A DNA stretch of 18,251 bases from Alphaproteobacteria bacterium (GCA_005884825.1 VAZT01000010.1:1-18251); one strand, 5' to 3'; shown: positions 1 to 7,895, counted from the stretch's first letter. A program made the numbers and translations. The notes: generated from the sequence alone by a model not told the origin.

Positions 1-138
1 GTTCATGATGTGCCAGTCGCTCATGCAGACGCCGGCCGCCTTGACCCGGACGCGAACCTCTTTGGACTTTGGCGGCTCCTGCTCGAGATCGAGGATCTCC
101 AAGGGTTTGTTGATTTCCGTCAGAACCGCGGCGCGCAT
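1..138 (-). CDS. Zinc-dependent alcohol dehydrogenase (MDR family), N-terminal 46 residues only
   Basis: Reading leftward from the ATG at 138-136 gives 46 residues that run off the window edge. They start MRAAVLTEINKPLEI and contain GVCMSDWH, the segment of medium-chain dehydrogenase/reductases in which the Cys is the first catalytic-zinc ligand. This is the GroES-like N-terminal domain of an NAD(P)-dependent, zinc-dependent alcohol dehydrogenase, a cytoplasmic oxidoreductase of alcohols and aldehydes. A good ribosome binding site, GGGAGGA on the minus strand at 144-150, supports the start. The gene is divergent from the plus-strand gene at 419. Substrate and full length cannot be judged because about 300 residues are expected outside the window. 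Confidence 0.85.
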   Translation of the reverse strand, partial: MRAAVLTEINKPLEILDLEQEPPKSKEVRVRVKAAGVCMSDWHIMN

Positions 139-274
139 GTTGGTCCTCCCTCGGCCGTGACTGGTCCGATCGACCGGGACGTCACCCTACTTCCGCATGC
201 CACCGGGTTCGCGTCAACCCGCCAGGCGGGGCGGAAGGCGGTCCCGCTCGCATTCCCAATCGGCCGGATTTTAC

Positions 275-303
275 TTGACTAAGTTCCTGATTCGTTCTAG
301 TGT
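275..303 (+). promoter_or_regulatory. Candidate promoter with a perfect GTTC-N7-GTTC LexA-type (SOS) box
   Basis: In the 280-base divergent gap, TTGACT (275-280, -35-like) and TAGTGT (298-303, a poor -10 with 3 of 6 matches) are 17 bases apart. Inside the spacer lies GTTCCTGATTCGTTC (283-297), an exact match to the alphaproteobacterial LexA consensus GTTC-N7-GTTC. It occupies the same position as the box in the recA promoter of this window. The spacer also contains GATTC (289-293), a CcrM-type site. The expected transcript would reach the gene at 419 with a leader of about 110 bases. That leader includes a small hairpin (GGTCGA 358-363 with TCGACC 373-378). The rest of the gap shows no gene. 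The box is exact; its use by LexA is inferred. Confidence 0.5.
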
Positions 304-418
304 CCAAAACGTAAACACGAACCACATTCATCTCTGTGAACAAGCTTTAACTGCTACGGTCGAGGCCATTTTTCGACCAGCCTTTCGATAATTCATTTCC
401 ATTCAGGAGTGTGATGAG

Positions 419-1219
419 ATGTCACATATTTCTAGTATCGACTTGACCAATTGTGAGCAGATCTCGCCCGCCTGCAACCCGGTCGATGAATTTTCGGTCG
501 CGATAAGTTCGCTTGCCGAGCAGCATCGCCCGTCGCGGATGCCATTTTTTCACAATCTCGCGACCCTCGACCACGCGATCGCCAGTGATCCGTCATTTCT
601 CGGTCAGATCCACCTTGTCTATCAGGCGGCAATGCACGCCACACGGGCCGCCGTTTATTATCTGCCGCACCTCGACAGCCCCGCCCTGCGCAAGCGCAAG
701 CTTCAGATATTTGTCGACGATGATGGCCTACCGGGCGGCGATACGCACCATTACCAACTGACGCGAGCATTTCGCAATATCGGCGCCCAATGCGTGCTCG
801 ATGACGAGGCCTTCGCAGAGCCGGAGGAATTATGCCGCGATGTCGATGGCGAGGCGGCCCAATTCGTGCGCCTCGCCAAAACGCTCTATTCGCGATCGTT
901 GGGCCCATGGTGCGCGATCGAGGTGATGTCGGTGGATTGGATGCGCGCCCTCGCCGATGCCTTATCGGTCCATTTCCCGCAATTCGCGGATGAACCGTAT
1001 TTTGCCGAGTGCTTTTCCGAGATGGTCGAAGAGCGCCACGCCGAGGAATCGCTGTCGGTGACCCAAATGGTCCTGAGCGCGCGGCCGGAGTTGCTGCCCG
1101 CAACGATCGCGGACGCCGCGATCATGGCCGAGGCGCTCGATGGGGTATGGACTCATCTCGACCGAATTGTCGAGATCGCCCGAGAACAGGCGGTGCAGCG
1201 GTCGTCGGCCCCGGCCTGA
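419..1219 (+). CDS. Putative haem-oxygenase-like fold protein (TENA/PqqC/iron-containing redox enzyme type)
   Basis: This 266-residue protein appears all-helical, with no signal peptide or membrane segment. The start is supported by AGGAG at 405-409, nine bases upstream. The helical make-up, the HHYQLTRAFRNIGA segment (110-123), an Ala-Ile-Glu in a helix after a Leu-Gly-Pro turn (E168) and a late EERHAEE helix (H207) resemble the haem-oxygenase-like superfamily, which includes diiron oxidases. The metal-ligand pattern of characterised members (Glu-x6-His, then His-x3-Asp-x2-His) is not clearly present, so catalytic activity and substrate are unknown. The gene is followed after 69 bases by an MFS transporter and could be co-transcribed with it. 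A LexA-type box lies upstream, so damage-inducible expression is possible. The coding sequence is secure; the family assignment is tentative. Confidence 0.55.
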   Translation: MSHISSIDLTNCEQISPACNPVDEFSVAISSLAEQHRPSRMPFFHNLATLDHAIASDPSFLGQIHLVYQAAMHATRAAVYYLPHLDSPALRKRKLQIFVDDDGLPGGDTHHYQLTRAFRNIGAQCVLDDEAFAEPEELCRDVDGEAAQFVRLAKTLYSRSLGPWCAIEVMSVDWMRALADALSVHFPQFADEPYFAECFSEMVEERHAEESLSVTQMVLSARPELLPATIADAAIMAEALDGVWTHLDRIVEIAREQAVQRSSAPA

Positions 1220-1288
1220 GCTAGCGGCACCGTCGCAGCGCAGACTCGCGCAAGGTCTCGACTTCACATCGTCAAGGACTCGATTTCG

Positions 1289-2443
1289 ATGCGGGTTAAC
1301 GCACCGGCCAGATTGGCCGTGGCCTGGCTGACCATGTTCCTGGTCGGAACCGAGCTGTTCGTCTTTTCTCCTTTGCTGCCGGTGCTGGCGGCCGATTACC
1401 GCATCGCTCCGTCAGTGGCGGGGCTGTCGGTGACGATATTTTCGTTAGCCTATATGCTGAGCGCTCCGCTGCTGGGATATTTCTCGGATCGGATCGGGCG
1501 GCGGCGGGTTTTGATCTATTCCCTCCTCGCCTTCGCCCTTGCCAATATCCTCACCGCCGGCGCCGCAAATCTGCCGTCCCTGCTCGCAGTCAGGCTTTTT
1601 GCCGGGGCCGCGGCGGCGGGTGTCTCGCCGTCGATTTATGCACTCGTCGGCAGCGCCGCCCCGCCAGACCGCCGCGCCACCTGGCTGGCGCTGGTGGTCT
1701 CCGGTCTGGTGGCCTCGTTGGCAATCGGTGCGTCGGCGGGCGGCTTGGTCGGCGTTCTCTTCGGCGGTCCGTCGGTATTCCTTGCGCTCGCCGGCCTAGG
1801 TCTCGCGATGGTCTGGCTGAACCGATGGGTCTGGCCATGCGATCACGGCCGCGCCGCAGCCGGTCCGGGGACCGCAGGCGGTGATCCGCTCGCCGTTCTT
1901 GTTCTGGCGCGGCGCTTGATCCCAATGGTGCTGTGGAGCACTGGACTATACGGCGTCTATACCTATCTCGGCACGGGCCTCACTGCCGTGGGCTTCTCGA
2001 CCGGGCAGACCGCCGCGGCGATCCTCTTTTATGGCTGCGGGGCAATTGTCGGGGTTCTCGTCGGTGGCCGTGTGGCCGATCGTCTCGGTGTCCGCTTCAC
2101 CGCGACCGCGAGCTTTGCGGGCCTGTGCGCTTCCCTGCTGCTGCTGCGGCTGGCACTCGATGCGGGCAGGTTGATTGAACCCGCCCTCGGCGTGAGCTCG
2201 GCTGTCGCGCAACTGTTCTTTCCGGCCCAGCAAGCCGGTCTGGCAAATGATTTCCCCAACCAACGCGCTGCGGTGCTTGCCTGGAACAACAGCGCGCTGT
2301 TTTTGGGCATTTCGCTCGGCTCCCTCGTCGGCGGGGAAGCGATCGCACTGGGAAGTTTCGGAGCCGACTTAATCATATCTGCCGGCATCGCATTGGCGGG
2401 ATGCATCATCAATGCGATCCTGGTTCCGGCTCGGCACGGATGA
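1289..2443 (+). CDS. MFS transporter, DHA1-type drug/metabolite efflux
   Basis: A 384-residue hydrophobic protein with about 12 predicted membrane helices, the usual size of a major facilitator. MFS motif A (GYFSDRIGRRR, 63-73) sits between the second and third helices. An arginine-containing helix (RLFAGAAAAG) fits TM4 of drug:proton antiporters, and the glycine-rich TM5 stretch (VVSGLVASLAIGASAGG) fits motif C of exporters. It probably acts in the inner membrane as a proton-coupled exporter; the substrate cannot be inferred. AAGGA at 1274-1278 lies ten bases before the ATG and supports this start. It follows the haem-oxygenase-like gene by 69 bases on the same strand. Which DHA1 subfamily it belongs to (Bcr/CflA-like or AraJ-like) is unresolved. 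Confidence 0.88.
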   Translation: MRVNAPARLAVAWLTMFLVGTELFVFSPLLPVLAADYRIAPSVAGLSVTIFSLAYMLSAPLLGYFSDRIGRRRVLIYSLLAFALANILTAGAANLPSLLAVRLFAGAAAAGVSPSIYALVGSAAPPDRRATWLALVVSGLVASLAIGASAGGLVGVLFGGPSVFLALAGLGLAMVWLNRWVWPCDHGRAAAGPGTAGGDPLAVLVLARRLIPMVLWSTGLYGVYTYLGTGLTAVGFSTGQTAAAILFYGCGAIVGVLVGGRVADRLGVRFTATASFAGLCASLLLLRLALDAGRLIEPALGVSSAVAQLFFPAQQAGLANDFPNQRAAVLAWNNSALFLGISLGSLVGGEAIALGSFGADLIISAGIALAGCIINAILVPARHG

Positions 2444-2587
2444 GCCAGTGACGCACTGCGCACAGACGACTTTTTGACGCTGCGCTGACACCCAGCTGAC
2501 GGATATACGATTAAATTTGCCTGGACCGATTGCGGCAGCGGCCTGCCCGCTGCTCCCCGGCGGCGACGGAGCTCTCGCCGGGCATCA

Positions 2588-3382
2588 GTGGGCAATATGG
2601 ATAACGAAATCGGCCATGAAGGGCGAAACTGCGGCGCATCGATCTGCACAGTGGTGCAAACGGCGCTACGGCAGAACCGGCTGCTCTTCGCATTTCAACC
2701 GGTGGTATGCGCGGCGACGGGAGAGACGGATTATTTCGAATGCCTGCTGCGCATGCGCGATTTGAAGGGAAGCATCATCGCCGGCGGCGAATTCATCACG
2801 CCGATCGAAGAACTGGGTCTGATTGGATTCATTGACGACTACGTCCTCGAACTCACTGTCCGGGAACTCGCGAGGCATTCCGGGGTAAGGCTTGGGCTCA
2901 ATATATCCGGGCTGACTGCATGCATCGGGCCGTGGCTGGAATCTTTGGTTTCGGCGTTGCAGTATCGGCCCGATGTCGCCCGGCGGTTGGTCGTGGAGAT
3001 CACGGAAACTGCGGCATTGTCCGACCTCGACGAGTCGGCGCGCTTTGTCGACGCGCTGCGCCGCGCCGGATGCCGGGTGGCGCTCGACGATTTCGGCGCC
3101 GGTCACGCCTCGTGGCAGCACCTCGAGACTCTGTCGGTCGACACCGTCAAGATCGACGGTTCGTTTGTGCGAAACCTGGCGGATAGCCATGAACGACGCA
3201 TGCTTTTGCGGGATCTGCTCCAGCGGATCAGCGGTCTCGGCTGCATTACCGTGGCGGAAGGGGTGGAGAACGCCGCCGACGAGGCGGTCGCGCGGGCAGA
3301 GGGGTTCGGCTATCTGCAGGGTTACCATCTGGGTGCACCGACCATCGAGCGCGCTTGGCTCGGCCAGACATCGACCGGTTAG
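2588..3382 (+). CDS. Stand-alone EAL-domain c-di-GMP phosphodiesterase
   Basis: This protein is a single EAL domain of 264 residues without GGDEF, PAS or membrane parts, so it is probably cytoplasmic. The EAL signature reads ECL (51-53), keeping the metal-binding Glu. The other catalytic positions are present: N105 (NIS), E137/E140 (EITET), DDFGAG (167-172), K188 (KID), E224/E227 (AEGVE) and Q244 (QGY). Hydrolysis of cyclic di-GMP to pGpG is therefore expected, which would lower c-di-GMP and favour motility over biofilm or polysaccharide production. The listed start is a GTG; an ATG at 2597 is equally possible and neither has a strong ribosome binding site. A -35-like TTGACG lies at 2474-2479, but no convincing -10 accompanies it. 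It lies 144 bases after the MFS gene. Confidence 0.88.
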   Translation: MGNMDNEIGHEGRNCGASICTVVQTALRQNRLLFAFQPVVCAATGETDYFECLLRMRDLKGSIIAGGEFITPIEELGLIGFIDDYVLELTVRELARHSGVRLGLNISGLTACIGPWLESLVSALQYRPDVARRLVVEITETAALSDLDESARFVDALRRAGCRVALDDFGAGHASWQHLETLSVDTVKIDGSFVRNLADSHERRMLLRDLLQRISGLGCITVAEGVENAADEAVARAEGFGYLQGYHLGAPTIERAWLGQTSTG

Positions 3383-3543
3383 CATGGCTGGCGAGCGCCG
3401 ATCGGAGCAAGGTCTGATGAGGGACGCTTTTTTGACGGATCTCGGCGTAGCCCCGGAGTGAACATGTAGACGGGGCGATACATTTCGCGCTCGGGACGGC
3501 GCCGGGCCCAACGCCGCGGAAATGGGCGAACCAGAGGTTTGCA

Positions 3544-4095
3544 ATGAACAACTTCTACCTCGAAGTGATTTCGCTGGTCGAGCGCCTTCATCGTCAATTC
3601 CTGGAGGTCGTCAAGCTGGAACTGGAAGGACTCCGCGTTCACGACATCAATAATGTCCAGGCAATGATGCTGTTCAATATTGGGGACGCGGAGATGACCG
3701 TGGGCGAGCTCACCTTGCGCGGCTGTTATCTCGGATCCAACGTCTCCTACAACGTCAAGAAAATGGTCGAGAACGGGTATCTGGCGCATGAGCGCTCGGT
3801 GCACGACCGGCGCTCGATCCATGTTCGATTGACCGAAAAAGGCGGCAAACTGCGGGATCGCTTGGACGCCATGCATCAGCGTCACGGCCAAATGCTTTCG
3901 CAGGCGACGCTCACCGCCGACGATCTGCAGAATACCAGCGTTACGCTGCGCCGACTCGAACGCTTCTGGATCCGCGCAGCCGACTTGGTCCAGCGAGCAC
4001 CACCACAGCTCGAGGCAAATGTGGCCGAGCCCCCCCTTTCCGGCACAAACCCCATCCGCGATGGCTTCGGCCCGAGAATCTCCTCCGGAAACTGA
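3544..4095 (+). CDS. MarR-family winged-helix regulator (LdtR-like)
   Basis: A 183-residue protein with a winged helix-turn-helix spanning about residues 35-100. The recognition-helix region is LGSNVSYNVKKMVENGYL (63-80), and the wing carries the MarR-typical DRRS (88-91) before VRLTEKG. From memory the strongly conserved segment DINNVQAMMLFNIGDAEMTV resembles the alphaproteobacterial MarR group that includes LdtR, which controls cell-wall L,D-transpeptidase and stress genes. That subfamily call is a recollection, not a search result. The start has AGAGG at 3533-3537, six bases before the ATG. The C-terminal 40 residues are Pro-rich and probably disordered. The gene converges on recA, with only 4 bases between the two stop codons. 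The 161-base gap before it contains no other gene. Confidence 0.85.
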   Translation: MNNFYLEVISLVERLHRQFLEVVKLELEGLRVHDINNVQAMMLFNIGDAEMTVGELTLRGCYLGSNVSYNVKKMVENGYLAHERSVHDRRSIHVRLTEKGGKLRDRLDAMHQRHGQMLSQATLTADDLQNTSVTLRRLERFWIRAADLVQRAPPQLEANVAEPPLSGTNPIRDGFGPRISSGN

Positions 4096-4099
4096 CCGG

Positions 4100-5167
4100 T
4101 TATTCTTCGGCTGCAGCCTCCCCCGGGGCTGCCATCATCGCTTCGGCCACAAAGCCAGCATTGCCGCGTATCGCGTGCTCTATCGCCTCGCCGATCTCGG
4201 AATGCTCCTTTAGGTGAGCCTTGGCGTTTTCACGTCCTTGGCCGATGCGCTGGCCGTCATAGGAAAACCAGGAGCCAGACTTCTCGACGACGCCGGCCTG
4301 AACGCCCAGATCGATCAGTTCGCCGCGCTTCGATATCCCCTCGCCGTACATGATATCGAAATCGACGACCTTGAAAGGCGGCGCCATCTTGTTCTTTACG
4401 ACCTTGACGCGCGTCTGGTTGCCGGTGACCTGGTCGCGCTCCTTGATCGCGCCGATGCGCCGGATGTCGAGGCGGACAGAGGCGTAGAATTTGAGTGCGT
4501 TGCCGCCCGTCGTGGTCTCCGGATTGCCGAACATCACGCCGATCTTGTGGCGGATCTGATTAATGAAAATCACCATTGCGCGCGACCGGGCGATCGAGCC
4601 CGTCAGCTTGCGCAACGCCTGGCTCATCAATCGGGCGTGCAGCCCCATATGGCTGTCGCCCATCTCGCCTTCGAGCTCGGCGCGCGGCACAAGGGCGGCG
4701 ACCGAATCGATGACGAGCACATCGATGGCCCCCGAGCGGACCAGCGTATCCGCTATCTCGAGCGCCTGCTCGCCGGCATCGGGCTGGGAAATCAGCAAGT
4801 CGTCGATATTGACGCCAAGCTTGCGGGCATATGCCGGGTCGAGCGCGTGCTCGGCATCGATGAAGGCGCAGGTGCCGCCGCCGCGCTGCGCTTCGGCAAT
4901 CACATGCAGGGCAAGCGTCGTCTTGCCGGAGCTCTCCGGCCCGTAAATCTCGATAATCCGCCCGCGCGGCAGCCCGCCGATGCCGAGCGCGATGTCGAGA
5001 CCCAAAGATCCGGTCGATATTACCTCGGTATCGGCGGCCGCTTCGCGCGATCCGAGCTTCATGATCGAACCCTTGCCGAAAGCGCGTTCTATCTGTCCGA
5101 GCGCCGCGTCCAAAGCCCGCTGCTTGTCCATTGCTTCCTTGTCCAAGAGGCGCAATGCGGTCTGCAT
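4100..5167 (-). CDS. recA: RecA recombinase
   Basis: A full-length 355-residue RecA. The visible motifs are Walker A GPESSGKT (76-83), the catalytic Glu in [10 protein letters not shown] (E106), Walker [10 protein letters not shown] (151-159), loop L1 around [10 protein letters not shown] (166-175), and loop L2 [20 protein letters not shown] (203-222). It binds single-stranded DNA with ATP, performs strand exchange and stimulates LexA self-cleavage in the SOS response. The first ATG is chosen because alphaproteobacterial RecAs begin with a similar (S/T)xxALxLxxKE segment before DKQ-ALxAAL, and AAGGA lies ten bases upstream. A second ATG at residue 13 also has AAGGA upstream and could be a minor start. 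One L2 residue is unusual: His207 where E. coli has Met197. It is preceded by its own promoter in the 116-base gap after cckA. Confidence 0.98.
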   Translation of the reverse strand: MQTALRLLDKEAMDKQRALDAALGQIERAFGKGSIMKLGSREAAADTEVISTGSLGLDIALGIGGLPRGRIIEIYGPESSGKTTLALHVIAEAQRGGGTCAFIDAEHALDPAYARKLGVNIDDLLISQPDAGEQALEIADTLVRSGAIDVLVIDSVAALVPRAELEGEMGDSHMGLHARLMSQALRKLTGSIARSRAMVIFINQIRHKIGVMFGNPETTTGGNALKFYASVRLDIRRIGAIKERDQVTGNQTRVKVVKNKMAPPFKVVDFDIMYGEGISKRGELIDLGVQAGVVEKSGSWFSYDGQRIGQGRENAKAHLKEHSEIGEAIEHAIRGNAGFVAEAMMAAPGEAAAEE

Positions 5168-5239
5168 TGGTCCGTCTTCCTTATTCCATACCCGATGATG
5201 CCGTGCAACGCGGCCCGGGAACGCTGCCCGGAACTACCG

Positions 5240-5268
5240 TCTGTACACGTTTTGTTCGATAAATGCAA
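5240..5268 (-). promoter_or_regulatory. recA promoter with near-consensus LexA box in the spacer
   Basis: On the minus strand, TTGCAT (5268-5263) and TACAGA (5245-5240) are 17 bases apart. GAAC-AAAACGT-GTAC (5257-5243) lies between and over them. This matches the alphaproteobacterial SOS box GAAC-N7-GAAC except for one base in the second half (GTAC for GAAC). Placing a LexA box across the spacer and -10 of recA is normal for the family. The -10 is weak by sigma70 standards. The transcript would have a leader of about 65 bases before the recA ATG. Confidence 0.6.
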
Positions 5269-5283
5269 TACTGAAATCCGCCA

Positions 5284-7857
5284 CTACCCGACTCCAGCCA
5301 CGAGTACGTCTCTCACTTTGGCCGCGAGCTCCTTCAAGCTGAACGGCTTGGGCAGAAACTCGATACGAACGTCGCTGTCGAGGCGCTGACGGAACGCATC
5401 CTCGGTATACCCCGAAATGAAGATCACCTTCATTTCCGGGTTTATCTCCCGCACTTCGCGGACGAGACCGGGCCCATCCATATGCGGCATAACGACATCA
5501 GTGATCAGAAGGTTGATCGTCTCCGCAGTATTGCGGATCAAATCAAGCGCCGCTTCGCCGCTTCTCGCCTCTATCACCTTGTACCCTTTGTTGCGCAGAG
5601 CGCGAGCGCCGAAGATCCTGACCGGATCGTCATCCTCGACGAGCATGATGGTACCGTGCCCGGTCAAATCCTTTACCGCGGCGACTTCACCTGTATCGGA
5701 CCGGGCGGCCTGTGCCGCATCCGCGGGCTCGCAGCGCGGCAGGTAGATCTGAAAAACCGCGCCCTGGCCCTGCGCGCTGCTCGCGAAGACAAAACCCCCT
5801 GTTTGCTTGACAATGCCGTAGACGGTCGACAAACCGAGGCCAGTTCCGGAGCCGACTTGCTTGGTCGAAAAGAACGGGTCGAAAATGCGAGCCAAGTTCT
5901 CCTTGGGGATACCGACCCCGGTATCCGTCATCTCGATCAGCACGTAGTCGCCGGCCGGCATCGACTCGTGCCCGCGCCGCAATTGACGGTCCTGGTGGAC
6001 ATTCGCTGTGCGAATGGTGAGCGTGCCGCCGCGGGGCATCGCGTCGCGCGCATTAACTGCAAGATTAATGATCACCTGTTCGAACTGGCCCTGGTCGACC
6101 TTTACAAGCCCGAGATCGCGCCCGTGCACGACGTCGAGGTCGATGTGTTCCCCGATCAGCCGTTCGATCAAGTGCCGCAATTCGTAGAGAATGTCGGTAA
6201 TGTTGAGGACTCGCGGCTGCAGCGTTTGTTGTCGTGAGAAGGCCAGCAGCTGCCGCACGAGATTGGCGGCCCGGTTCGCATTCTGCTTGATCTGCATGAT
6301 GTCCGAGAAGGATGGGTCGCTCGGCGGCGAGCGCAGCAGCAGCAGATCGCAAAACCCGATCATCGCTGTCAGCAGGTTATTGAAATCATGAGCGACGCCG
6401 CCGGCGAGCTGGCCAATGGCCTGCATTTTTTGCGATTGGGCGAATTGGATTTCGAGATTCTTCTGCTCGGTGACATCGATGAAATGGAGGGTAAGCCCTT
6501 CCCCCGCTTCAGCCCTAGTATTCCCAGTGCCGATATCGCCGCGAAGCGCCCCATCCTCGGGGTCGTCGAGGCGGCCGAGGAATAGGACCAGCGTCTTATC
6601 GCCCGGCCGCATGGGCCGGACCTCGACTGGCTCGGGATCCGCCTGCCCATCGGCCGCCGCGGCAAGCTTGGTGGCAATGCGGTCCCGGTCCTTCGCGTTC
6701 AACAACTCGATTAGCTGCCGTCCTTTTAGATATTGCGGTGTAGCGCCGAACAGCTCGCCGACCGCGCGGTTCACCTCCTCGAAGCGCCCGCTGCGGTCAA
6801 CCAATGCAATCCCCACCGGTGCGTTGGCGAAACAACGTCGAAAGCGTTCGAACGACCTGAGGGCAGTCTTCCACTCGCGCTCGGGCGTCAAATCGCACAC
6901 GATGGACCGTGTATGCAGCTCGGCGCCGGATTCGGCTACGTTCTGCGCGATCCAGGCCGGCACAATCCGCCCTTGACGAGTCTTGAGCATGACCTCGCCA
7001 CGTTGCACCCCAGCCGTCTGTGCACGAAACGGGTTCCAGGCTGGTGTCCCAGCGGCTGGCGGGCTGGCCAAAAAATCACCCAACCGAACGCCGCCGGTCA
7101 AGAGTTCCGAGGTAGTGCTGCCGAGCCATTGCGCTAGTGTCCGATTTACAAACCGGAAGCGCCCAGCATCATCGACCGAATAAAATCCGATCGGTGCATT
7201 GTCTAGAAGGGCGGCGAGAACGTTCCGCTCCTCTCGGAGGGCCGCCTCGGATCGCTGAGACGCGCTGACATCCTGAATGCTCCAGTAGCTGAATCCCGGA
7301 TAACCCGTTATTGGGTCTATCCTGATCTTCAAGTGGCCGGGGTAGGCAGTCGATGCCTCGCTCAAGGCGAGGATTGCAGTGGCCGAGACGCCAGCGGCGG
7401 CACGGCCGCGGAGCCGGCGAAATTGCGCCTCTGATTCTACATCCGGGCATAAAGCTTGCCTGACGCGATCCAGAGGCGACTCGGCGGGGCCGGGGAGGAG
7501 ATCGCGGAATGCTCGATTAGCGTAGTGGATACGATCGTCCGCCGCCACGATCAGTTGTGCATCGGGTGCCGAGTCGAGCGCCCAACTCAACATCTCGAGG
7601 CGAGACGCAAGCGTCATTATTGCCCTGTTGCTCGCTACAGCTGCGAGACCGGCGAGCCCAAGCAGTGTAATTGCTGCCGTCTCGGCAGGCAAAGGCGCGA
7701 TGAGCCGCCCTAGTTGGGAAATTTCGAGGACGATCGCGACGGCGACCAGGACCAAGCTCGCCACCGCCAGACAGCGGATCCACGAAGCCGTTGAGCGTTC
7801 GCCGATCCGACTCGCCCACGCACCGGTTCGCACTGCTTTGGCGACCATTGGCTGCAT
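5284..7857 (-). CDS. cckA: CckA-type hybrid histidine kinase (CtrA phosphorelay)
   Basis: Counted from the ATG at 7857, the protein has 857 residues. It has two membrane helices (about 29-48 and 59-80), three PAS-like regions (about 91-200, 211-323, 336-464), a HisKA domain with the phospho-His in GGVAHDFNNLL (H490), an HATPase domain (N-box NLAVNARDAMP, DTGVGIP, GTGLGL) and a C-terminal receiver (MLVEDDD, phospho-Asp D787 in ITDVVMP, K837). The order and the H-box match CckA, which feeds phosphate through ChpT to CtrA and CpdR. An in-frame TTG at 7953 would add 32 residues, but this looks unlikely. No clear ribosome binding site precedes 7857, and ATG 7848 is another option. Its neighbours are recA downstream and dksA upstream, on the same strand. 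A repeat and palindrome cluster overlaps the start region. Confidence 0.93.
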   Translation of the reverse strand: MQPMVAKAVRTGAWASRIGERSTASWIRCLAVASLVLVAVAIVLEISQLGRLIAPLPAETAAITLLGLAGLAAVASNRAIMTLASRLEMLSWALDSAPDAQLIVAADDRIHYANRAFRDLLPGPAESPLDRVRQALCPDVESEAQFRRLRGRAAAGVSATAILALSEASTAYPGHLKIRIDPITGYPGFSYWSIQDVSASQRSEAALREERNVLAALLDNAPIGFYSVDDAGRFRFVNRTLAQWLGSTTSELLTGGVRLGDFLASPPAAGTPAWNPFRAQTAGVQRGEVMLKTRQGRIVPAWIAQNVAESGAELHTRSIVCDLTPEREWKTALRSFERFRRCFANAPVGIALVDRSGRFEEVNRAVGELFGATPQYLKGRQLIELLNAKDRDRIATKLAAAADGQADPEPVEVRPMRPGDKTLVLFLGRLDDPEDGALRGDIGTGNTRAEAGEGLTLHFIDVTEQKNLEIQFAQSQKMQAIGQLAGGVAHDFNNLLTAMIGFCDLLLLRSPPSDPSFSDIMQIKQNANRAANLVRQLLAFSRQQTLQPRVLNITDILYELRHLIERLIGEHIDLDVVHGRDLGLVKVDQGQFEQVIINLAVNARDAMPRGGTLTIRTANVHQDRQLRRGHESMPAGDYVLIEMTDTGVGIPKENLARIFDPFFSTKQVGSGTGLGLSTVYGIVKQTGGFVFASSAQGQGAVFQIYLPRCEPADAAQAARSDTGEVAAVKDLTGHGTIMLVEDDDPVRIFGARALRNKGYKVIEARSGEAALDLIRNTAETINLLITDVVMPHMDGPGLVREVREINPEMKVIFISGYTEDAFRQRLDSDVRIEFLPKPFSLKELAAKVRDVLVAGVG

Positions 7858-7895
7858 CCGAGTGACAAGGGCATCGGAGTGACAGGAATTGTCAC
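7854..7895 (-). repeat. 14-bp near-perfect tandem repeat plus GTGACA-N5-TGTCAC palindrome at the cckA start
   Basis: On the minus strand, TGTCACTCCGATGC (7884-7871) and TGTCACTCGGATGC (7867-7854) differ at one base and are spaced 17 bases apart. The first copy also forms one arm of a palindrome with GTGACA (7895-7890) around five bases. Three TGTCAC/GTGACA elements therefore lie within 36 bases, immediately before or over the cckA start codon. This looks like a regulator-binding array or a small duplication. No binding protein can be named from the sequence. Confidence 0.6.

Noticed and set aside
2450..2476. Intrinsic terminator after the MFS gene (TTTTT at 2471-2475)
   Set aside because: The preceding sequence has no stable stem; only TGCGCA-type short palindromes are present.
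2666..3544. 292-codon minus-strand open frame over the EAL gene
   Set aside because: It is antisense to an intact EAL domain and shows no family features.
4108..4135. Bidirectional terminator at the marR/recA junction
   Set aside because: The CAGCC/GGCTG stem lies inside the recA coding end and lacks a T-tract on either side.
5219..5234. GAAC-N8-GAAC near the recA start as a LexA box
   Set aside because: The spacing is 8, not 7, bases and the site lies downstream of the likely -10; the box at 5243-5257 is better placed.
4214..5389. 391-codon open frame on the plus strand across recA
   Set aside because: It lies fully antisense to a canonical recA, is rich in Arg/Ala/Asp as expected for the opposite strand of GC-rich coding DNA, and has no ribosome binding site or recognised domain.
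5482..6237. 251-codon plus-strand open frame over cckA
   Set aside because: It is opposite the kinase and receiver domains of cckA; only the cckA frame shows conserved motifs.
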